Source: Candidatus Nanopelagicales bacterium (lineage in GTDB: Bacteria > Actinomycetota > Actinomycetes > S36-B12). Taken from it: a DNA stretch of 35,580 bases. The notes beneath the pieces are model-generated. The model did not search any database. It was not told the DNA's origin and worked only from the letters and a program-made list of their open reading frames with translations. Below are positions 25,909 to 35,564 of the stretch, piece after piece; the first letter of the stretch is position 1, and the number at the start of each line of letters is the position of its first letter. The position numbers and the translations under genes are program-made. Location of the stretch: NCBI GenBank assembly GCA_023253325.1, contig JALRGY010000006.1, forward strand, positions 1 to 35,580, in the 5' to 3' direction.

Positions 25909-27252
25909 ATGACTAATGCGAATCCTGACGAAGGCAAGCGTGTTTATGACCTCGACCGCGAATACGTGTTCCATTCCTGGAGCGCTCAAAAGGCACTCAA
26001 GCCCATGGTTGTTGCGGGCGCCGAGGGCAGTCACTTTTGGGACTACGACGGCAACAAGTTCCTCGACTTTTCCTCGCAGCTGGTCAACGTCAACATTGGT
26101 CACCAGCACCCTAAAGTGATCGCCGCGATTCAAGAGCAAGCGGCAGTGCTGGCAACGGTCGCACCACAGCATGCCAATGACAAGCGCGGTGAGGCCGCCC
26201 AACGAATTGTTGAGCTCGCCGGCGGCAAGGCAGAGAAAGTGTTTTTCACCAACGGCGGAGCCGACGCAGTTGAGAACGCGATACGCATGGCTCGCATACA
26301 CACCCACAAGCACAAGGTGCTCTCGCAGTACCGCTCTTACCACGGCAACACGGGTGCCGCGATCCAAGCAACGGGTGATCCTCGCAGGTGGCCCAATGAG
26401 TACTCGGCTCAGCAACTGCACTTCTTTGGTCCATACCTGTATCGCAGTGAATTTTGGGCAACAACTCCCGAAGAGGAATCAGAGCGTGCATTGACGCACC
26501 TCGAGCATGTCATTCAGTTTGAAGGCCCATCAACGGTTGGTGCAATCCTGATGGAGACGGTTGTGGGGACAAATGGAATTTTGGTCCCACCCCCCGGTTA
26601 CCTCGAAGGCGTGCGCGCTTTGTGTGACAAGTACGAGATCGTCATGATCCTGGACGAAACCATGTCGGGCTTCGGCCGCACGGGCAAATGGTTCGCGTAT
26701 CAAAACTGGGATGTTCAGCCCGACCTTGTTGTGTTTGCCAAAGGTTCAAACTCTGGCTACGTGCCCGTTGGTGGGGTAATCATCTCTGGTGAAATCGCAG
26801 CGACATTTGATGAGCGCGTATTCCCCGGTGGCCTCACTTACTCCGGTCACCCACTTGCGGCCGCCTCGATCGTTGGATCAATTGATGCAATGAAAGAGGA
26901 AAAAATTATTGAGAACGCTGCATCAATCGGTGAGAACGTCATTGGCCCGGGCCTGCGCGAATTGGCAGAGAAGCACATGCTGATCGGTGAAGTTCGCGGA
27001 CTAGGAGTTTTCTGGGCCATGGATCTGGTGACTGACCGTGCGACCCGGGCGCCACTTGCTCCATTCGCTGGAACTTCACCAGCCATGCAGCAGCTCGTTG
27101 TGGAATGCAAGAACCGCGGGTTGATGCCTTTCGTGCACTTCAACCGAATGCACGTGGTGCCACCGTGCGTGGTCACCGAAGCTGAGGCGAAGGAGGGCTT
27201 GGCCATCATTGATCAAGCACTCAGCGCCATCGGCTCGTACTACGAAGGCTGA
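25909..27252 (+). CDS. Class III PLP aminotransferase (taurine/omega-amino-acid type)
   Basis: A 447-residue omega-aminotransferase. PLP features: TNGGADAVENAIRMAR (115-130, phosphate), the SYHGNTGAA region (143-151), D249 in MILDETMSGFGRTGKW and the Schiff-base K278 in VVFAKGSNSGYVPVGG; then PGGLTYSGHPLAAAS. Overall it resembles proteins called taurine:2-oxoglutarate or taurine:pyruvate aminotransferases; the amine donor is not proven, and beta-alanine, putrescine or GABA are possible. The gene opens a unit whose next gene, purD, starts seven bases after its stop. No taurine transport or sulfoacetaldehyde genes are near. Confidence 0.85.
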   Translation: MTNANPDEGKRVYDLDREYVFHSWSAQKALKPMVVAGAEGSHFWDYDGNKFLDFSSQLVNVNIGHQHPKVIAAIQEQAAVLATVAPQHANDKRGEAAQRIVELAGGKAEKVFFTNGGADAVENAIRMARIHTHKHKVLSQYRSYHGNTGAAIQATGDPRRWPNEYSAQQLHFFGPYLYRSEFWATTPEEESERALTHLEHVIQFEGPSTVGAILMETVVGTNGILVPPPGYLEGVRALCDKYEIVMILDETMSGFGRTGKWFAYQNWDVQPDLVVFAKGSNSGYVPVGGVIISGEIAATFDERVFPGGLTYSGHPLAAASIVGSIDAMKEEKIIENAASIGENVIGPGLRELAEKHMLIGEVRGLGVFWAMDLVTDRATRAPLAPFAGTSPAMQQLVVECKNRGLMPFVHFNRMHVVPPCVVTEAEAKEGLAIIDQALSAIGSYYEG

Positions 27253-27258
27253 GCCACG

Positions 27259-28530
27259 TTGAAGGTTTTAGTCATTGGATCGGGTGCACGAGAGCACGCG
27301 ATCACTGAATCGTTGCTACGTGATCCGAGTGTGAGTTCGGTCGTCGTCGCTCCGGGCAATGCTGGAATCGCTCAAGTTGTTGACTGCGTATCCATTGACG
27401 TTAAGAACCCGCAAGCAATTGCTGATCTCGCAACTGAGCGGGATGTTGATCTCGTTGTCGTTGGACCAGAAGTTCCTTTAATGGCGGGTGCTGGGGATGC
27501 CCTGCGTGAACGGGGTATCCCGTGCTTTGGCCCATCCAAGGCTGCTGCGCTGATTGAGGGAAGCAAAGCCTTTTGCAAAGAGGTGATGGCGGAGGCTGGA
27601 ATCCCCACCGCAATGGCTCGGATCTGCTCAACCGATTCGCAGGCGGCTGATGCCCTTGACGCATTTGGTGCCCCATACGTTGTCAAAGATGATGGGCTAG
27701 CGGCGGGTAAAGGTGTTGTTGTTGCATCCGATCGCGCTGAGGCGCTCGGCCACGCGCGCGATTGCTTTGCAGTCGGCGGCACTGTCGTGATCGAGGAATA
27801 TCTCGATGGCCCAGAGGTATCACTTTTTGGTATTTCCGATGGCACCACGGTTGTTGCCATGCAGCCGGCTCAGGACTTCAAACGAGTGGGCGAGGGTGAC
27901 GTTGGCCCGAACACGGGGGGAATGGGTGCGTATTCACCATTGCCATGGGTGCCGGACTCCGTGGTCACGGAAGTAACCGAACGAGTGTTGCAACCCATGG
28001 CGACCGCCATGCGTGAGCGTGGAACACCGTTCATAGGTGTTCTTTATGCCGGGCTAGCCATGACCTCCAGGGGGATCCGCGTCATTGAATTCAATGCACG
28101 TTTTGGCGACCCTGAAACCCAGGTCGTTCTTGAACGATTGGTGACCCCACTCGGTGAGTTCCTTCTCGCAGCCGCAACGGGCAAACTTGATGATTTCCGA
28201 GCGCTGGAGTGGAAGCCGGGATTTGCCGTCACGGTGGTCGTCGCTGCTGAGGGTTACCCAGCCGCCCCCGTCACGGGAACCCCAGTTGGGGGTATTGAAA
28301 TGGCCGAGTCCCAGGGCAATGCGAAGGTGTTCCATGCCGGAACCAGTGCAATAGACGGTGTCCTGGTCACCTCCGGTGGGCGCGTTCTGTCGGTTACGGC
28401 AGAGGGCGACACGTTGGTCCAGGCCCGGGAACGCGCGCTCGCGGCGACCGCCATGATTGCCATTGAAGGCTCCCATTATCGAGGCGATATTGCGCAGTTG
28501 GCGGCGCAAGGAGGCATCTCCATCACCTAG
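27259..28530 (+). CDS. purD: Phosphoribosylamine-glycine ligase (GAR synthetase)
   Basis: ATP-grasp enzyme joining phosphoribosylamine and glycine, the second step of purine synthesis. 423 residues. Signatures: KVLVIGSGAREHAI at the N-terminus, VVGPEVPLMAGAGD, PYVVKDDGLAAGKGVVVA (ATP-grasp Lys), VVIEEYLDGPEVSLFGISDG, RVGEGDVGPNTGGMGAYSPLP and the metal-binding RVIEFNARFGDPETQV. The start is an uncommon TTG, chosen because it gives exactly the conserved N-terminus and no ATG or GTG is available there; translation is probably coupled to the gene before it. Confidence 0.96.
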   Translation: MKVLVIGSGAREHAITESLLRDPSVSSVVVAPGNAGIAQVVDCVSIDVKNPQAIADLATERDVDLVVVGPEVPLMAGAGDALRERGIPCFGPSKAAALIEGSKAFCKEVMAEAGIPTAMARICSTDSQAADALDAFGAPYVVKDDGLAAGKGVVVASDRAEALGHARDCFAVGGTVVIEEYLDGPEVSLFGISDGTTVVAMQPAQDFKRVGEGDVGPNTGGMGAYSPLPWVPDSVVTEVTERVLQPMATAMRERGTPFIGVLYAGLAMTSRGIRVIEFNARFGDPETQVVLERLVTPLGEFLLAAATGKLDDFRALEWKPGFAVTVVVAAEGYPAAPVTGTPVGGIEMAESQGNAKVFHAGTSAIDGVLVTSGGRVLSVTAEGDTLVQARERALAATAMIAIEGSHYRGDIAQLAAQGGISIT

Positions 28531-28568
28531 GCGACCCTGGGCGCGTTCGCAGGTGGAAGGATAGGGGG

Positions 28569-29996
28569 GTGACAGGCACTCCGCATAACGTTCTGGCCGC
28601 TCGCTACGCATCGGGCGCGATGGTTGACATTTGGTCACCCGAGGCCAAAATCCGAATGGAACGCCAACTCTGGATCGCCGTCATGCGCGCTCAATTGGAG
28701 TTCGGTGTTGATATTCCTCAGGATGCAATTGATCGTTATGTGTCCGTGCTCGATCAGATCGACCTAGCATCCATTGATGCGCGTGAGCGGGTCACCAAAC
28801 ATGACGTGAAGGCCCGCATTGAAGAGTTCAATGCGCTTGCCGGTGCCGAGTTTGTCCATCTGGGAATGACCTCACGCGATTTGACCGAAAATGTTGAGCA
28901 ACTGCAAATTCGATCCAGTCTGGAATTGACCAGGGATAAATGTGTTGCTGCTCTTGATCGACTCTCGGGGTTAGCCGTTGTTTACTCAGAGGTCGCAATG
29001 GCGGGGCGTTCGCACAATGTTGCGGCTCAGATCACAACACTGGGCAAACGAATGGGGACTTTCGCCGAAGAACTTCTCATTGCTTTTAATCGCTTGGAAG
29101 AACTACTTGCCAGTTACCCGCTCCGAGGAATTAAAGGTCCTGTGGGAACTGCGCAGGATATGTTGACTCTGCTCGAGGGCAACCCAGAAACCTTGGCCCA
29201 ACTGGAGCAACGCATTGCAACTCATCTGGGTTTTGATCAAACATTCATTAGCGTGGGTCAGGTATACCCACGCTCCCTTGATTTTGAAGTGAGCGCACTA
29301 CTTGTCCAACTCGCTTCGGGTCCATCCAATTTCGCCACCACGGTAAGACTGATGGCAGGGCAAGAGTTGGCAACAGAGGGATTCCTGCCCGGCCAGGTTG
29401 GGTCGTCAGCCATGCCTCACAAAATGAATGCGCGTTCATGTGAACGCATCAATGGGTTCCACGTCCTCCTTCGCGGGTACATGAACATGACCGCGGATCT
29501 TGCAGGACAACAATGGAATGAAGGCGATGTTGCCTGTTCCGTTGTTCGTCGCGTTGCCTTACCTGACTCATTTTTTGCCATTGATGGATTGTTTGAAACC
29601 TTCTTGACGGTGCTCGATGCCTTTGGTGCGTTCCCGGCAATGATTGACCGCGAGTTGGATCGATTCCTGCCGTTCCTCGCCACAACCAAGATCTTGATGG
29701 CAGCCGTACGGTCAGGCATTGGCCGCGAAACCGCTCATGAAGCAATCAAGGAGCACGCAGTGGCCACAGCGCTGCGCATGCGCGAAACACCTGACGCCGA
29801 CAACGACCTTCTTGAAAAACTTGCATTAGATTCCCGGTTAAATTTCAACCTCGCCGAACTTCAGGCGCTGTTGGCAGAGCCCATTGAATTTACGGGCGCG
29901 GCCCGCGATCAGGTTCGCATGCTGGCAGATCGTGTTGAACAAATATCCCTGCAATACCCTCAAGCGGCAACTTACTCACCGGGCGGAATTCTGTGA
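28569..29996 (+). CDS. purB: Adenylosuccinate lyase
   Basis: Fumarase/aspartase-superfamily enzyme acting twice: SAICAR to AICAR and adenylosuccinate to AMP, releasing fumarate. 475 residues. Motifs: region 1 AGAEFVHLGMTSRDLTENVE, region 2 AMAGRSHNVAAQITTLGKRM with the catalytic His (the family's TxxQxAxPxT equivalent), and the signature loop GSSAMPHKMNAR near residue 278. The GTG has a purine-rich upstream GGAAGGA as Shine-Dalgarno. Its stop overlaps the purC start (GTGA). Confidence 0.95.
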   Translation: MTGTPHNVLAARYASGAMVDIWSPEAKIRMERQLWIAVMRAQLEFGVDIPQDAIDRYVSVLDQIDLASIDARERVTKHDVKARIEEFNALAGAEFVHLGMTSRDLTENVEQLQIRSSLELTRDKCVAALDRLSGLAVVYSEVAMAGRSHNVAAQITTLGKRMGTFAEELLIAFNRLEELLASYPLRGIKGPVGTAQDMLTLLEGNPETLAQLEQRIATHLGFDQTFISVGQVYPRSLDFEVSALLVQLASGPSNFATTVRLMAGQELATEGFLPGQVGSSAMPHKMNARSCERINGFHVLLRGYMNMTADLAGQQWNEGDVACSVVRRVALPDSFFAIDGLFETFLTVLDAFGAFPAMIDRELDRFLPFLATTKILMAAVRSGIGRETAHEAIKEHAVATALRMRETPDADNDLLEKLALDSRLNFNLAELQALLAEPIEFTGAARDQVRMLADRVEQISLQYPQAATYSPGGIL

Positions 29997-30880
29997 CCAA
30001 TCAATATGACCTCCCCGAGGAATATGAACATGTTTACTCGGGCAAGGTGCGCGATATCTACCGCAACACCCAAGGCCGTTTTCTGCTTGTGACCAGTGAT
30101 CGCATTTCCGCGTATGACTGGGTGCTCCCGACGGAGATCCCAGACAAAGGCAAGATTCTTAACGGGATTTCCCAGTGGTGGTTCGCTGCCCTTGAAGGGT
30201 TAGTACCAAATCACACAACGACCTCCAAGGTGCCCAAATCTGTTGCAGGGCGCGCGGTTGTTTGTGAACCCTTGGAAATGTTCCCCGTGGAGTGCGTGGT
30301 CCGCGGTTACCTCGCAGGTTCAGGTTTCGCCGACTACCAACGTGAGCGCAAAATCTGTGGCCAAGGACTGCCACCGGGACTCAAGGACGGCGCCCTACTT
30401 CCCAAGCCACTTTTTACCCCGGCGACTAAAGCCGCGATCGGCGAGCATGATGTCAACATCACCTACGACGAAGTCATCGTTGAGCTGGGTCAAGAAGAAG
30501 CTCAAGAGTTAAAGCGAATGTCTCTTGCTGTGTACGAATACGCGGCAGAGAAAGTTGCGCGTCGCGGGTTGATTCTCGCGGACACAAAGTTTGAATTTGG
30601 CACGGCTCTCGGCGGCAAGTACAAGGGCCGCATTGTTTTGGGAGACGAAGTTCTCACCCCGGATTCATCGCGTTACTGGGAACGCGATGAATGGAGCCCG
30701 GGTGGAGCGCAACCATCTTTTGACAAGCAATTTGTGCGCGATTGGCTCACCTCATCTGCGTCAGGGTGGGACAAGAACTCGGGTGAGGCACCACCACCAC
30801 TGCCCGATGAAATCGTTGAAAAAACTCGGGCTAAATACGTCGAGGCATATTTGCGCATCACAGGTGAAAAATTCGAATGA
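29993..30880 (+). CDS. purC: SAICAR synthetase (phosphoribosylaminoimidazole-succinocarboxamide synthase)
   Basis: Joins CAIR and aspartate with ATP. 295 residues. Signatures: YSGKVRDIYRN near residue 15 (Gly-rich ATP loop with Lys), LLVTSDRISAYDWVLP, VECVVRGYLAGSGFADYQ, NITYDEVIVELG, ILADTKFEFGT (family motif LxDxKxEFG, with the Mg-binding Asp) and LTPDSSRYW. Its GTG overlaps the purB stop and its own stop overlaps the galE-like ATG, so it sits inside a tightly coupled run of genes. Confidence 0.96.
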   Translation: MTNQYDLPEEYEHVYSGKVRDIYRNTQGRFLLVTSDRISAYDWVLPTEIPDKGKILNGISQWWFAALEGLVPNHTTTSKVPKSVAGRAVVCEPLEMFPVECVVRGYLAGSGFADYQRERKICGQGLPPGLKDGALLPKPLFTPATKAAIGEHDVNITYDEVIVELGQEEAQELKRMSLAVYEYAAEKVARRGLILADTKFEFGTALGGKYKGRIVLGDEVLTPDSSRYWERDEWSPGGAQPSFDKQFVRDWLTSSASGWDKNSGEAPPPLPDEIVEKTRAKYVEAYLRITGEKFE

Positions 30881-31857
30881 GTACCTGGCTGGTGACAGGT
30901 GGGGCTGGATACATCGGCGCGCATGTTGTGCGTGAACTGATCGATCAAGGCATTGACGTCGTGATCCTTGATGACTTTTCCGCTGGACTTCGCTCGCGAA
31001 TCCCTGGGGGTGTGCCGGTTGTCGAAGCCGATGTTTCCAACGGTGGAGCAGTTCAAAATGCTCTGCGCGGATTCAATGTCACTGGGGTAATTCACCTAGC
31101 CGCCAAAAAAGCTGCCGGGGAATCTGTGGATATGCCGCTGTACTACTACCGCGAGAATGTGGCGGGACTGGTCTCGCTGTTGGAAAGTATGCAGGTCGTG
31201 GGAGTCAAAAATTTTGTCTATTCATCATCCGCTGCGGTTTACGGAACTCCGCGGTCCAATCCCGTGAAGGAGGATGAGCCACTGCTACCTGAGTCGCCTT
31301 ACGGGGAAACAAAAGTGATCGGTGAATGGTTATCCCGAGATCTGGCCAAGAGTTCGGGCATGAACTGGGTGGCTCTGAGGTATTTCAATGTGGCAGGCGC
31401 CGCGGCTGATGAACTCGGCGACAACAGCGTGAATAATTTGATTCCCATGGTGTTTCGCGCCCTGGAGAACGGTGAGCGCCCCCAAATCTTTGGTGACGAC
31501 TACTCAACGCCCGATGGCACCTGTATCCGTGACTACATCCACGTACAGGACCTTGCCGCCGCGCACGTGGCCGCCGTTGGCCTGTGCGAGCGAGGCATCG
31601 GCTCTGTCGATCCAACCGTTGGGATCGCGGTCAACGTGGGCCGTGGGCAAGGTGTCAGCGTGCGTGAAGTGATGGATGTGGTCAGCGAAGTCATTGGCCG
31701 CAATGTGAATGCGGAGGTAGTGGGTCGTCGCGATGGTGACCCCGCGGAGACCTATGCCAACGTGGACCTCAGTCGCCGTGTACTGGGGTGGAGTGCGAGC
31801 AAGGATTTGTCTGCCATTGTGTCTTCAGCTTGGTCGGCTTGGCAGTCGGTCCGTTAA
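30877..31857 (+). CDS. galE: UDP-glucose 4-epimerase-like SDR enzyme
   Basis: Extended short-chain dehydrogenase, 326 residues, most like UDP-glucose/UDP-galactose 4-epimerase. NAD-binding TGGAGYIGAH (7-16), D32-D33 of VVILDDFSAG, VIHLAAKKA, the catalytic set S117/S118 of YSSSAAVYG with Y142 and K146 in PYGETK, RYFNVAGAA, and the substrate loop YSTPDGTCIRDYIHVQDLA. It would supply UDP-galactose for surface polysaccharide. An ATGA overlap with purC places it firmly in the purine run although it has no purine role. The exact sugar (galactose or GalNAc) is uncertain. Confidence 0.88.
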   Translation: MSTWLVTGGAGYIGAHVVRELIDQGIDVVILDDFSAGLRSRIPGGVPVVEADVSNGGAVQNALRGFNVTGVIHLAAKKAAGESVDMPLYYYRENVAGLVSLLESMQVVGVKNFVYSSSAAVYGTPRSNPVKEDEPLLPESPYGETKVIGEWLSRDLAKSSGMNWVALRYFNVAGAAADELGDNSVNNLIPMVFRALENGERPQIFGDDYSTPDGTCIRDYIHVQDLAAAHVAAVGLCERGIGSVDPTVGIAVNVGRGQGVSVREVMDVVSEVIGRNVNAEVVGRRDGDPAETYANVDLSRRVLGWSASKDLSAIVSSAWSAWQSVR

Positions 31858-31870
31858 CACAGCGCACCGA

Positions 31871-31876
31871 TAGGAT
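31871..31876 (+). promoter_or_regulatory. Candidate -10 element (TAGGAT) upstream of purS
   Basis: TAGGAT lies in the gap after the galE-like gene; transcription from it would start about 23 bases before the purS GTG, leaving room for the AGGAG ribosome binding site. Could give purSQL extra transcription. No clear -35. Confidence 0.35.
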
Positions 31877-31905
31877 TGTTGAACCCACCAAAAACAGGAG
31901 AGCTA

Positions 31906-32151
31906 GTGGCCCGCGTCGTTGTGAACGTCATGCTTAAACCCGAAATCCTTGACCCCCAGGGCCGTGCTGTTCAAGGCGCACTAGGCCGGCTAGGGCTCAC
32001 AGGGGTCTCAGATGTTCGACAGGGCAAGCAGTTTGTCATTGATCTTGAGGGTGACCTGGATGCGGCTCGTTCCGCGAAACTCGAAGAACTCGCGGGTGAA
32101 CTCCTGAGCAACCCGGTCATCGAAGACTTCACCCTCACAGTTGTTGATTAG
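31906..32151 (+). CDS. purS: FGAM synthase subunit PurS
   Basis: Small subunit that joins PurQ and PurL in the FGAM synthase complex. 81 residues: [29 protein letters not shown] and continuing [21 protein letters not shown], the family pattern in full. I chose GTG 31906 because it gives the standard N-terminus and has AGGAG nine bases upstream; the open frame extends to TTG 31876 without support. The order purS-purQ-purL with an 11-base gap and then an overlap indicates co-translation. Confidence 0.93.
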   Translation: MARVVVNVMLKPEILDPQGRAVQGALGRLGLTGVSDVRQGKQFVIDLEGDLDAARSAKLEELAGELLSNPVIEDFTLTVVD

Positions 32152-32162
32152 GGGATAGGGAC

Positions 32163-32840
32163 ATGAGCGCGCGCATTGGTGTTGTGACTTTTCCAGGTTC
32201 CCTTGATGACAGGGACGCAGCGAGGGCCATTTCCATTGCTGGCGGAGAGGCTGTGTCTCTCTGGCACGGCGATGCTGACCTGAAAAATGTGGACGCCGTT
32301 GTTTTGCCGGGCGGCTTTTCTTATGGCGACTACCTGCGTTGCGGCGCTATTGCGAAGTTTGCTCCGGTCATGTCCCTCATCATTGAAAAAGCCCATCAGG
32401 GGCTTCCCGTACTAGGCATTTGTAATGGTTTCCAAATTCTGTGCGAGAGTCATTTGCTCCCAGGAGCATTGACACGTAACGACCATCAACATTTCATTTG
32501 CCGTGATCAAAAACTTCGCATTGAAAATACTGACTCGTACTGGACGCGCGATTACTCAATGGGACAGGAAATTGTCATTCCATTGAAAAATGGTGAGGGC
32601 GGCTATGTCGCAGATGAAAAAACCCTCGATGAACTCTTTGCTGAGGGACGAGTGATCGCCACGTATCAAGATGGAAATCCCAATGGCAGCTACCGTGACA
32701 TCGCGGGAATTACTAATTCCCGGGGCAACGTTGTTGGTCTCATGCCCCACCCGGAACATGCCGTGGAGGCTCTCACTGGACCAAGCCTTGATGGTCTCGG
32801 TTTCTTTACCAGCGCGATCAGTTCGTTGGTGAATGCATAA
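32163..32840 (+). CDS. purQ: FGAM synthase glutaminase subunit PurQ
   Basis: Class I glutamine amidotransferase that releases ammonia for PurL. 225 residues. It has [37 protein letters not shown], the nucleophile C87 in [11 protein letters not shown] and the His/Glu pair H196/E198 in [11 protein letters not shown] purine-rich stretch (GGGGATAGGGA) precedes the ATG. Its TAA overlaps the purL ATG (TAATG). Confidence 0.96.
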   Translation: MSARIGVVTFPGSLDDRDAARAISIAGGEAVSLWHGDADLKNVDAVVLPGGFSYGDYLRCGAIAKFAPVMSLIIEKAHQGLPVLGICNGFQILCESHLLPGALTRNDHQHFICRDQKLRIENTDSYWTRDYSMGQEIVIPLKNGEGGYVADEKTLDELFAEGRVIATYQDGNPNGSYRDIAGITNSRGNVVGLMPHPEHAVEALTGPSLDGLGFFTSAISSLVNA

Positions 32841-35131
32841 TGATTGATTCCGTTTCCAACGCCGAGCAGCAACCCGACACTCAGCAACCATTCGCTGAAT
32901 TGGGCCTCAAGCCTGATGAGTACGACCGCATCAAGGAAATCCTCGGCCGCAGACCAACCAGCAGTGAGCTGGCCATGTATAGCGTCATGTGGAGTGAGCA
33001 CTGCTCCTACAAATCCAGCAAAGTCCACTTGCGCCAATTTGGGGAGAAAGCCCCCAAGACCGATGCACTTCTCGTGGGAATCGGTGAGAACGCGGGCGTT
33101 GTTGACATTGGGCAGGGTTGGGCCGTTACCTTCAAAGTTGAGAGCCACAATCACCCGTCTTACGTCGAGCCTTATCAAGGGGCTGCGACCGGCGTGGGTG
33201 GCATTGTTCGCGACATTATTTCCATGGGTGCTCGACCGCTCGCAGTAATGGATCCGCTGCGTTTTGGAGCCGCTGATGCCCCCGACACTAGGCGCGTTCT
33301 GCCCGGAGTTGTTGCTGGCGTGGGTGGCTACGGCAACTGTCTGGGCTTGCCCAACATTGGCGGCGAACTAGTTTTTGATGACAGTTATTTGGGCAATCCA
33401 CTGGTCAATGCACTGTGTGTTGGCTCCATGCGCCATGAAGATATTCACCTTGCCAGCGCAAAAGGCATTGGCAACCTTGTGGTTCTTTATGGCGCTCGCA
33501 CGGGTGGCGATGGCATCGGTGGAGTTTCGGTTCTTGCCTCAGAAACATTTGATGCTGACGGACCCGCCAAGCGTCCCAGCGTTCAGGTGGGCGACCCATT
33601 CATGGAGAAACTCCTGATTGAGGCAACTCTTGAAGTTCTACATGCAGGGTTGGTCGAAGGTATCCAGGATCTTGGTGGCGCTGGAATTTCATGTGCAACC
33701 AGTGAGCTTGCATCCAATGGCGAGGGTGGCATGCGCGTATGGCTCGATCGGGTTCCGTTACGTGATGCATCACTCTCACCTGAAGAAATCCTGATGAGTG
33801 AATCACAGGAACGCATGTGCGCAATTGTCACACCGGAACATATCGATGCATTCATGGAGATTTGTAAGAAGTGGGATGTCGAAGCAATCGTGATCGGTGA
33901 AGTCACCAACACGGGCCGCCTGGTTGTTGATTGGCATGGCGAGCAAATTGTTAATGTCCCACCGCGCACGGTCGCACATGAAGGCCCTGTTTACGAGCGT
34001 CCGTACCACCGACCCGAGTGGCAGGATGCATTGCAAGCGAATGCTCCAACCGCTCAGGTGATTGCACGACCCGATTCTGGCGATGCCCTCAAGCAGACCC
34101 TGCTTGATCTGATTGGCTCACCCAACCTTGCGTCAAAGTCGTGGGTGACCTCGCAGTATGACCGTTATGTTTTGGGCAACACAATTCTTGCGCAACCAGA
34201 AGACACCGGGATGATCCGTATTGATGAGGAATCCGGATTAGGCGTTGCCATTGCTACAGATTGCAATGCTCGATTTGCCAAACTCGATCCGTATAACGGG
34301 GCCAAACTTGCTTTGGCGGAGTCCTATCGCAATGTCAGTGTCAGCGGAGCGATTCCACTTGCTGTCACCAACTGTCTGAATTTCGGTTCCCCTGAAGACC
34401 CCGAGGTCATGTGGCAGTTCGCTGAAGCCACTCGAGGATTGGCTGATGGCTGCTTGGAACTCGGCGTTCCCGTGACCGGTGGCAACGTGTCCTTCTACAA
34501 CCAAACCGCGGACACCGCCATCCACCCGACACCTGTTGTCGGGGTACTCGGAGTGATCGACGACGTTGAACGCAGAACACCAATGACCTGGAATACAGAT
34601 TCTGATGGTGAGTTGATTTACGTTCTCGGCGACACCTCAGATGAATTCGGTGGCAGCGAGTGGGCGCATATTCATGGTCATTTGGGTGGCTTACCACCTC
34701 GCGTCGATTTGCAACGCGAGAAACTTCTCAGTGAAATTCTTGTTGCTGCATCACGCGATGGCATGATCACTGCAGCTCACGATGTCTCCGATGGCGGCAT
34801 TGCCATTGCAATTGCTGAGATGGCGATGCGTGCAAATATTGGCGCGCGCTTCTGGGTGCAAGATGACATCGAGCCTTTTGTCTTCCTTTTCGCAGAGAGC
34901 ACTGCTCGAGCAGTCGTGGTCATTCCACGCAGTGAGGAACTTCGGTTCACTGAAATGTGCGCGGCTCGAGGGTTACCGGCCTATCGGGTTGGGGTTGTCG
35001 ACTCAGGCTTGGGAGCAGATGCAGGCCACCACGGCGAGCAAGTCATTGTCATGGGTGAGTTATTCACATTCACCATTGATCAATTGCGCCAGGTCCATGA
35101 AGCGACCTTGCCGGGTATTTTTAATTCCTAA
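32840..35131 (+). CDS. purL: FGAM synthase synthetase subunit PurL (small type)
   Basis: ATP-dependent subunit making FGAM from FGAR and ammonia. 763 residues, right for the small PurL that needs PurS and PurQ. Landmarks: [15 protein letters not shown] with the catalytic His (H54), [26 protein letters not shown] (residues about 94-120; ATP and Mg site), [36 protein letters not shown], then the second half with [29 protein letters not shown] and [17 protein letters not shown]. The two halves are the known internal duplication of the family. Confidence 0.97.
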   Translation: MIDSVSNAEQQPDTQQPFAELGLKPDEYDRIKEILGRRPTSSELAMYSVMWSEHCSYKSSKVHLRQFGEKAPKTDALLVGIGENAGVVDIGQGWAVTFKVESHNHPSYVEPYQGAATGVGGIVRDIISMGARPLAVMDPLRFGAADAPDTRRVLPGVVAGVGGYGNCLGLPNIGGELVFDDSYLGNPLVNALCVGSMRHEDIHLASAKGIGNLVVLYGARTGGDGIGGVSVLASETFDADGPAKRPSVQVGDPFMEKLLIEATLEVLHAGLVEGIQDLGGAGISCATSELASNGEGGMRVWLDRVPLRDASLSPEEILMSESQERMCAIVTPEHIDAFMEICKKWDVEAIVIGEVTNTGRLVVDWHGEQIVNVPPRTVAHEGPVYERPYHRPEWQDALQANAPTAQVIARPDSGDALKQTLLDLIGSPNLASKSWVTSQYDRYVLGNTILAQPEDTGMIRIDEESGLGVAIATDCNARFAKLDPYNGAKLALAESYRNVSVSGAIPLAVTNCLNFGSPEDPEVMWQFAEATRGLADGCLELGVPVTGGNVSFYNQTADTAIHPTPVVGVLGVIDDVERRTPMTWNTDSDGELIYVLGDTSDEFGGSEWAHIHGHLGGLPPRVDLQREKLLSEILVAASRDGMITAAHDVSDGGIAIAIAEMAMRANIGARFWVQDDIEPFVFLFAESTARAVVVIPRSEELRFTEMCAARGLPAYRVGVVDSGLGADAGHHGEQVIVMGELFTFTIDQLRQVHEATLPGIFNS

Positions 35132-35133
35132 TC

Positions 35134-35487
35134 ATGTTGTCTTCGCATGACCAGCAGTTGCTGCACACCATCGCGGCTGCATATGTCCGAGGTGAGAAAC
35201 CCGACCCAAATGACGAGCGCCTGGTTGTGAAAGCGATCTTGGCGCGGTTATCAGAACTCGAACCCGGTCGGAGCGTTGAACTGCGCATCCCGCCCTATGC
35301 CGCAATCCAGTTGGTTGCCGGTCACACCCACAGGCGTGGCACGCCATCGGCCGTTGTCGAGACAAATGCCCAGACCCTCATTGCCCTAGCAGTGGGAGAT
35401 CTCACCTGGCAGGCAGCGGTTGCGGCAGGTACCTTGATCGCGGGTGGGGAGAGGTCAGATATATCAAGGCTTTTCCCTCTCGCCTGA
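35134..35487 (+). CDS. Sterol-carrier (SCP2-like) family protein
   Basis: A 117-residue protein starting two bases after purL. It has an N-terminal helix (SSHDQQLLHTIAAAYVRGEKPD), then the short beta sheet and helices of a bacterial SCP2-like fold (SVELRIPPYAAIQLV, AVVETNAQTLIALAVGDLTWQAAVAAGTLIAGGE). From memory, such genes called sterol carrier family sit between purL and purF in many actinobacteria; the function is unknown and a lipid ligand is only a guess. Residues ERSDISRLFPL near the end are part of the shared pattern. Confidence 0.82.
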   Translation: MLSSHDQQLLHTIAAAYVRGEKPDPNDERLVVKAILARLSELEPGRSVELRIPPYAAIQLVAGHTHRRGTPSAVVETNAQTLIALAVGDLTWQAAVAAGTLIAGGERSDISRLFPLA

Positions 35488-35498
35488 CAGAGATCGGT

Positions 35499-35517
35499 CA
35501 CGATTAGCGCTAACGTG
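35499..35517 (+). promoter_or_regulatory. LacI/GalR-type operator palindrome
   Basis: TTAGCGCTAA (35504-35513) is a perfect ten-base palindrome with a central CG, extended by CACG and CGTG arms with one extra base on the left. This is the shape bound by LacI-family regulators. It overlaps a TAACGT hexamer (35511-35516) that could be a -10. The regulated gene is probably the one beginning at 35553 or the next one. Confidence 0.5.
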
Positions 35518-35529
35518 AAACCAAAAGGG

Positions 35530-35564
35530 TGTCACGGTGTCATCATTTTGATATGGCCGTGACA
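35530..35564 (+). repeat. Inverted repeat TGTCACGG-N19-CCGTGACA around a start codon
   Basis: Perfect eight-base arms (35530-35537, 35557-35564) enclose CATCAT and ATG 35553. TGTCA is also repeated directly at 35530-35534... 35538-35542 with a three-base gap, and ATCA-TTT-TGAT forms a smaller inverted repeat between the arms. Typical of an autoregulatory operator. Confidence 0.5.
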
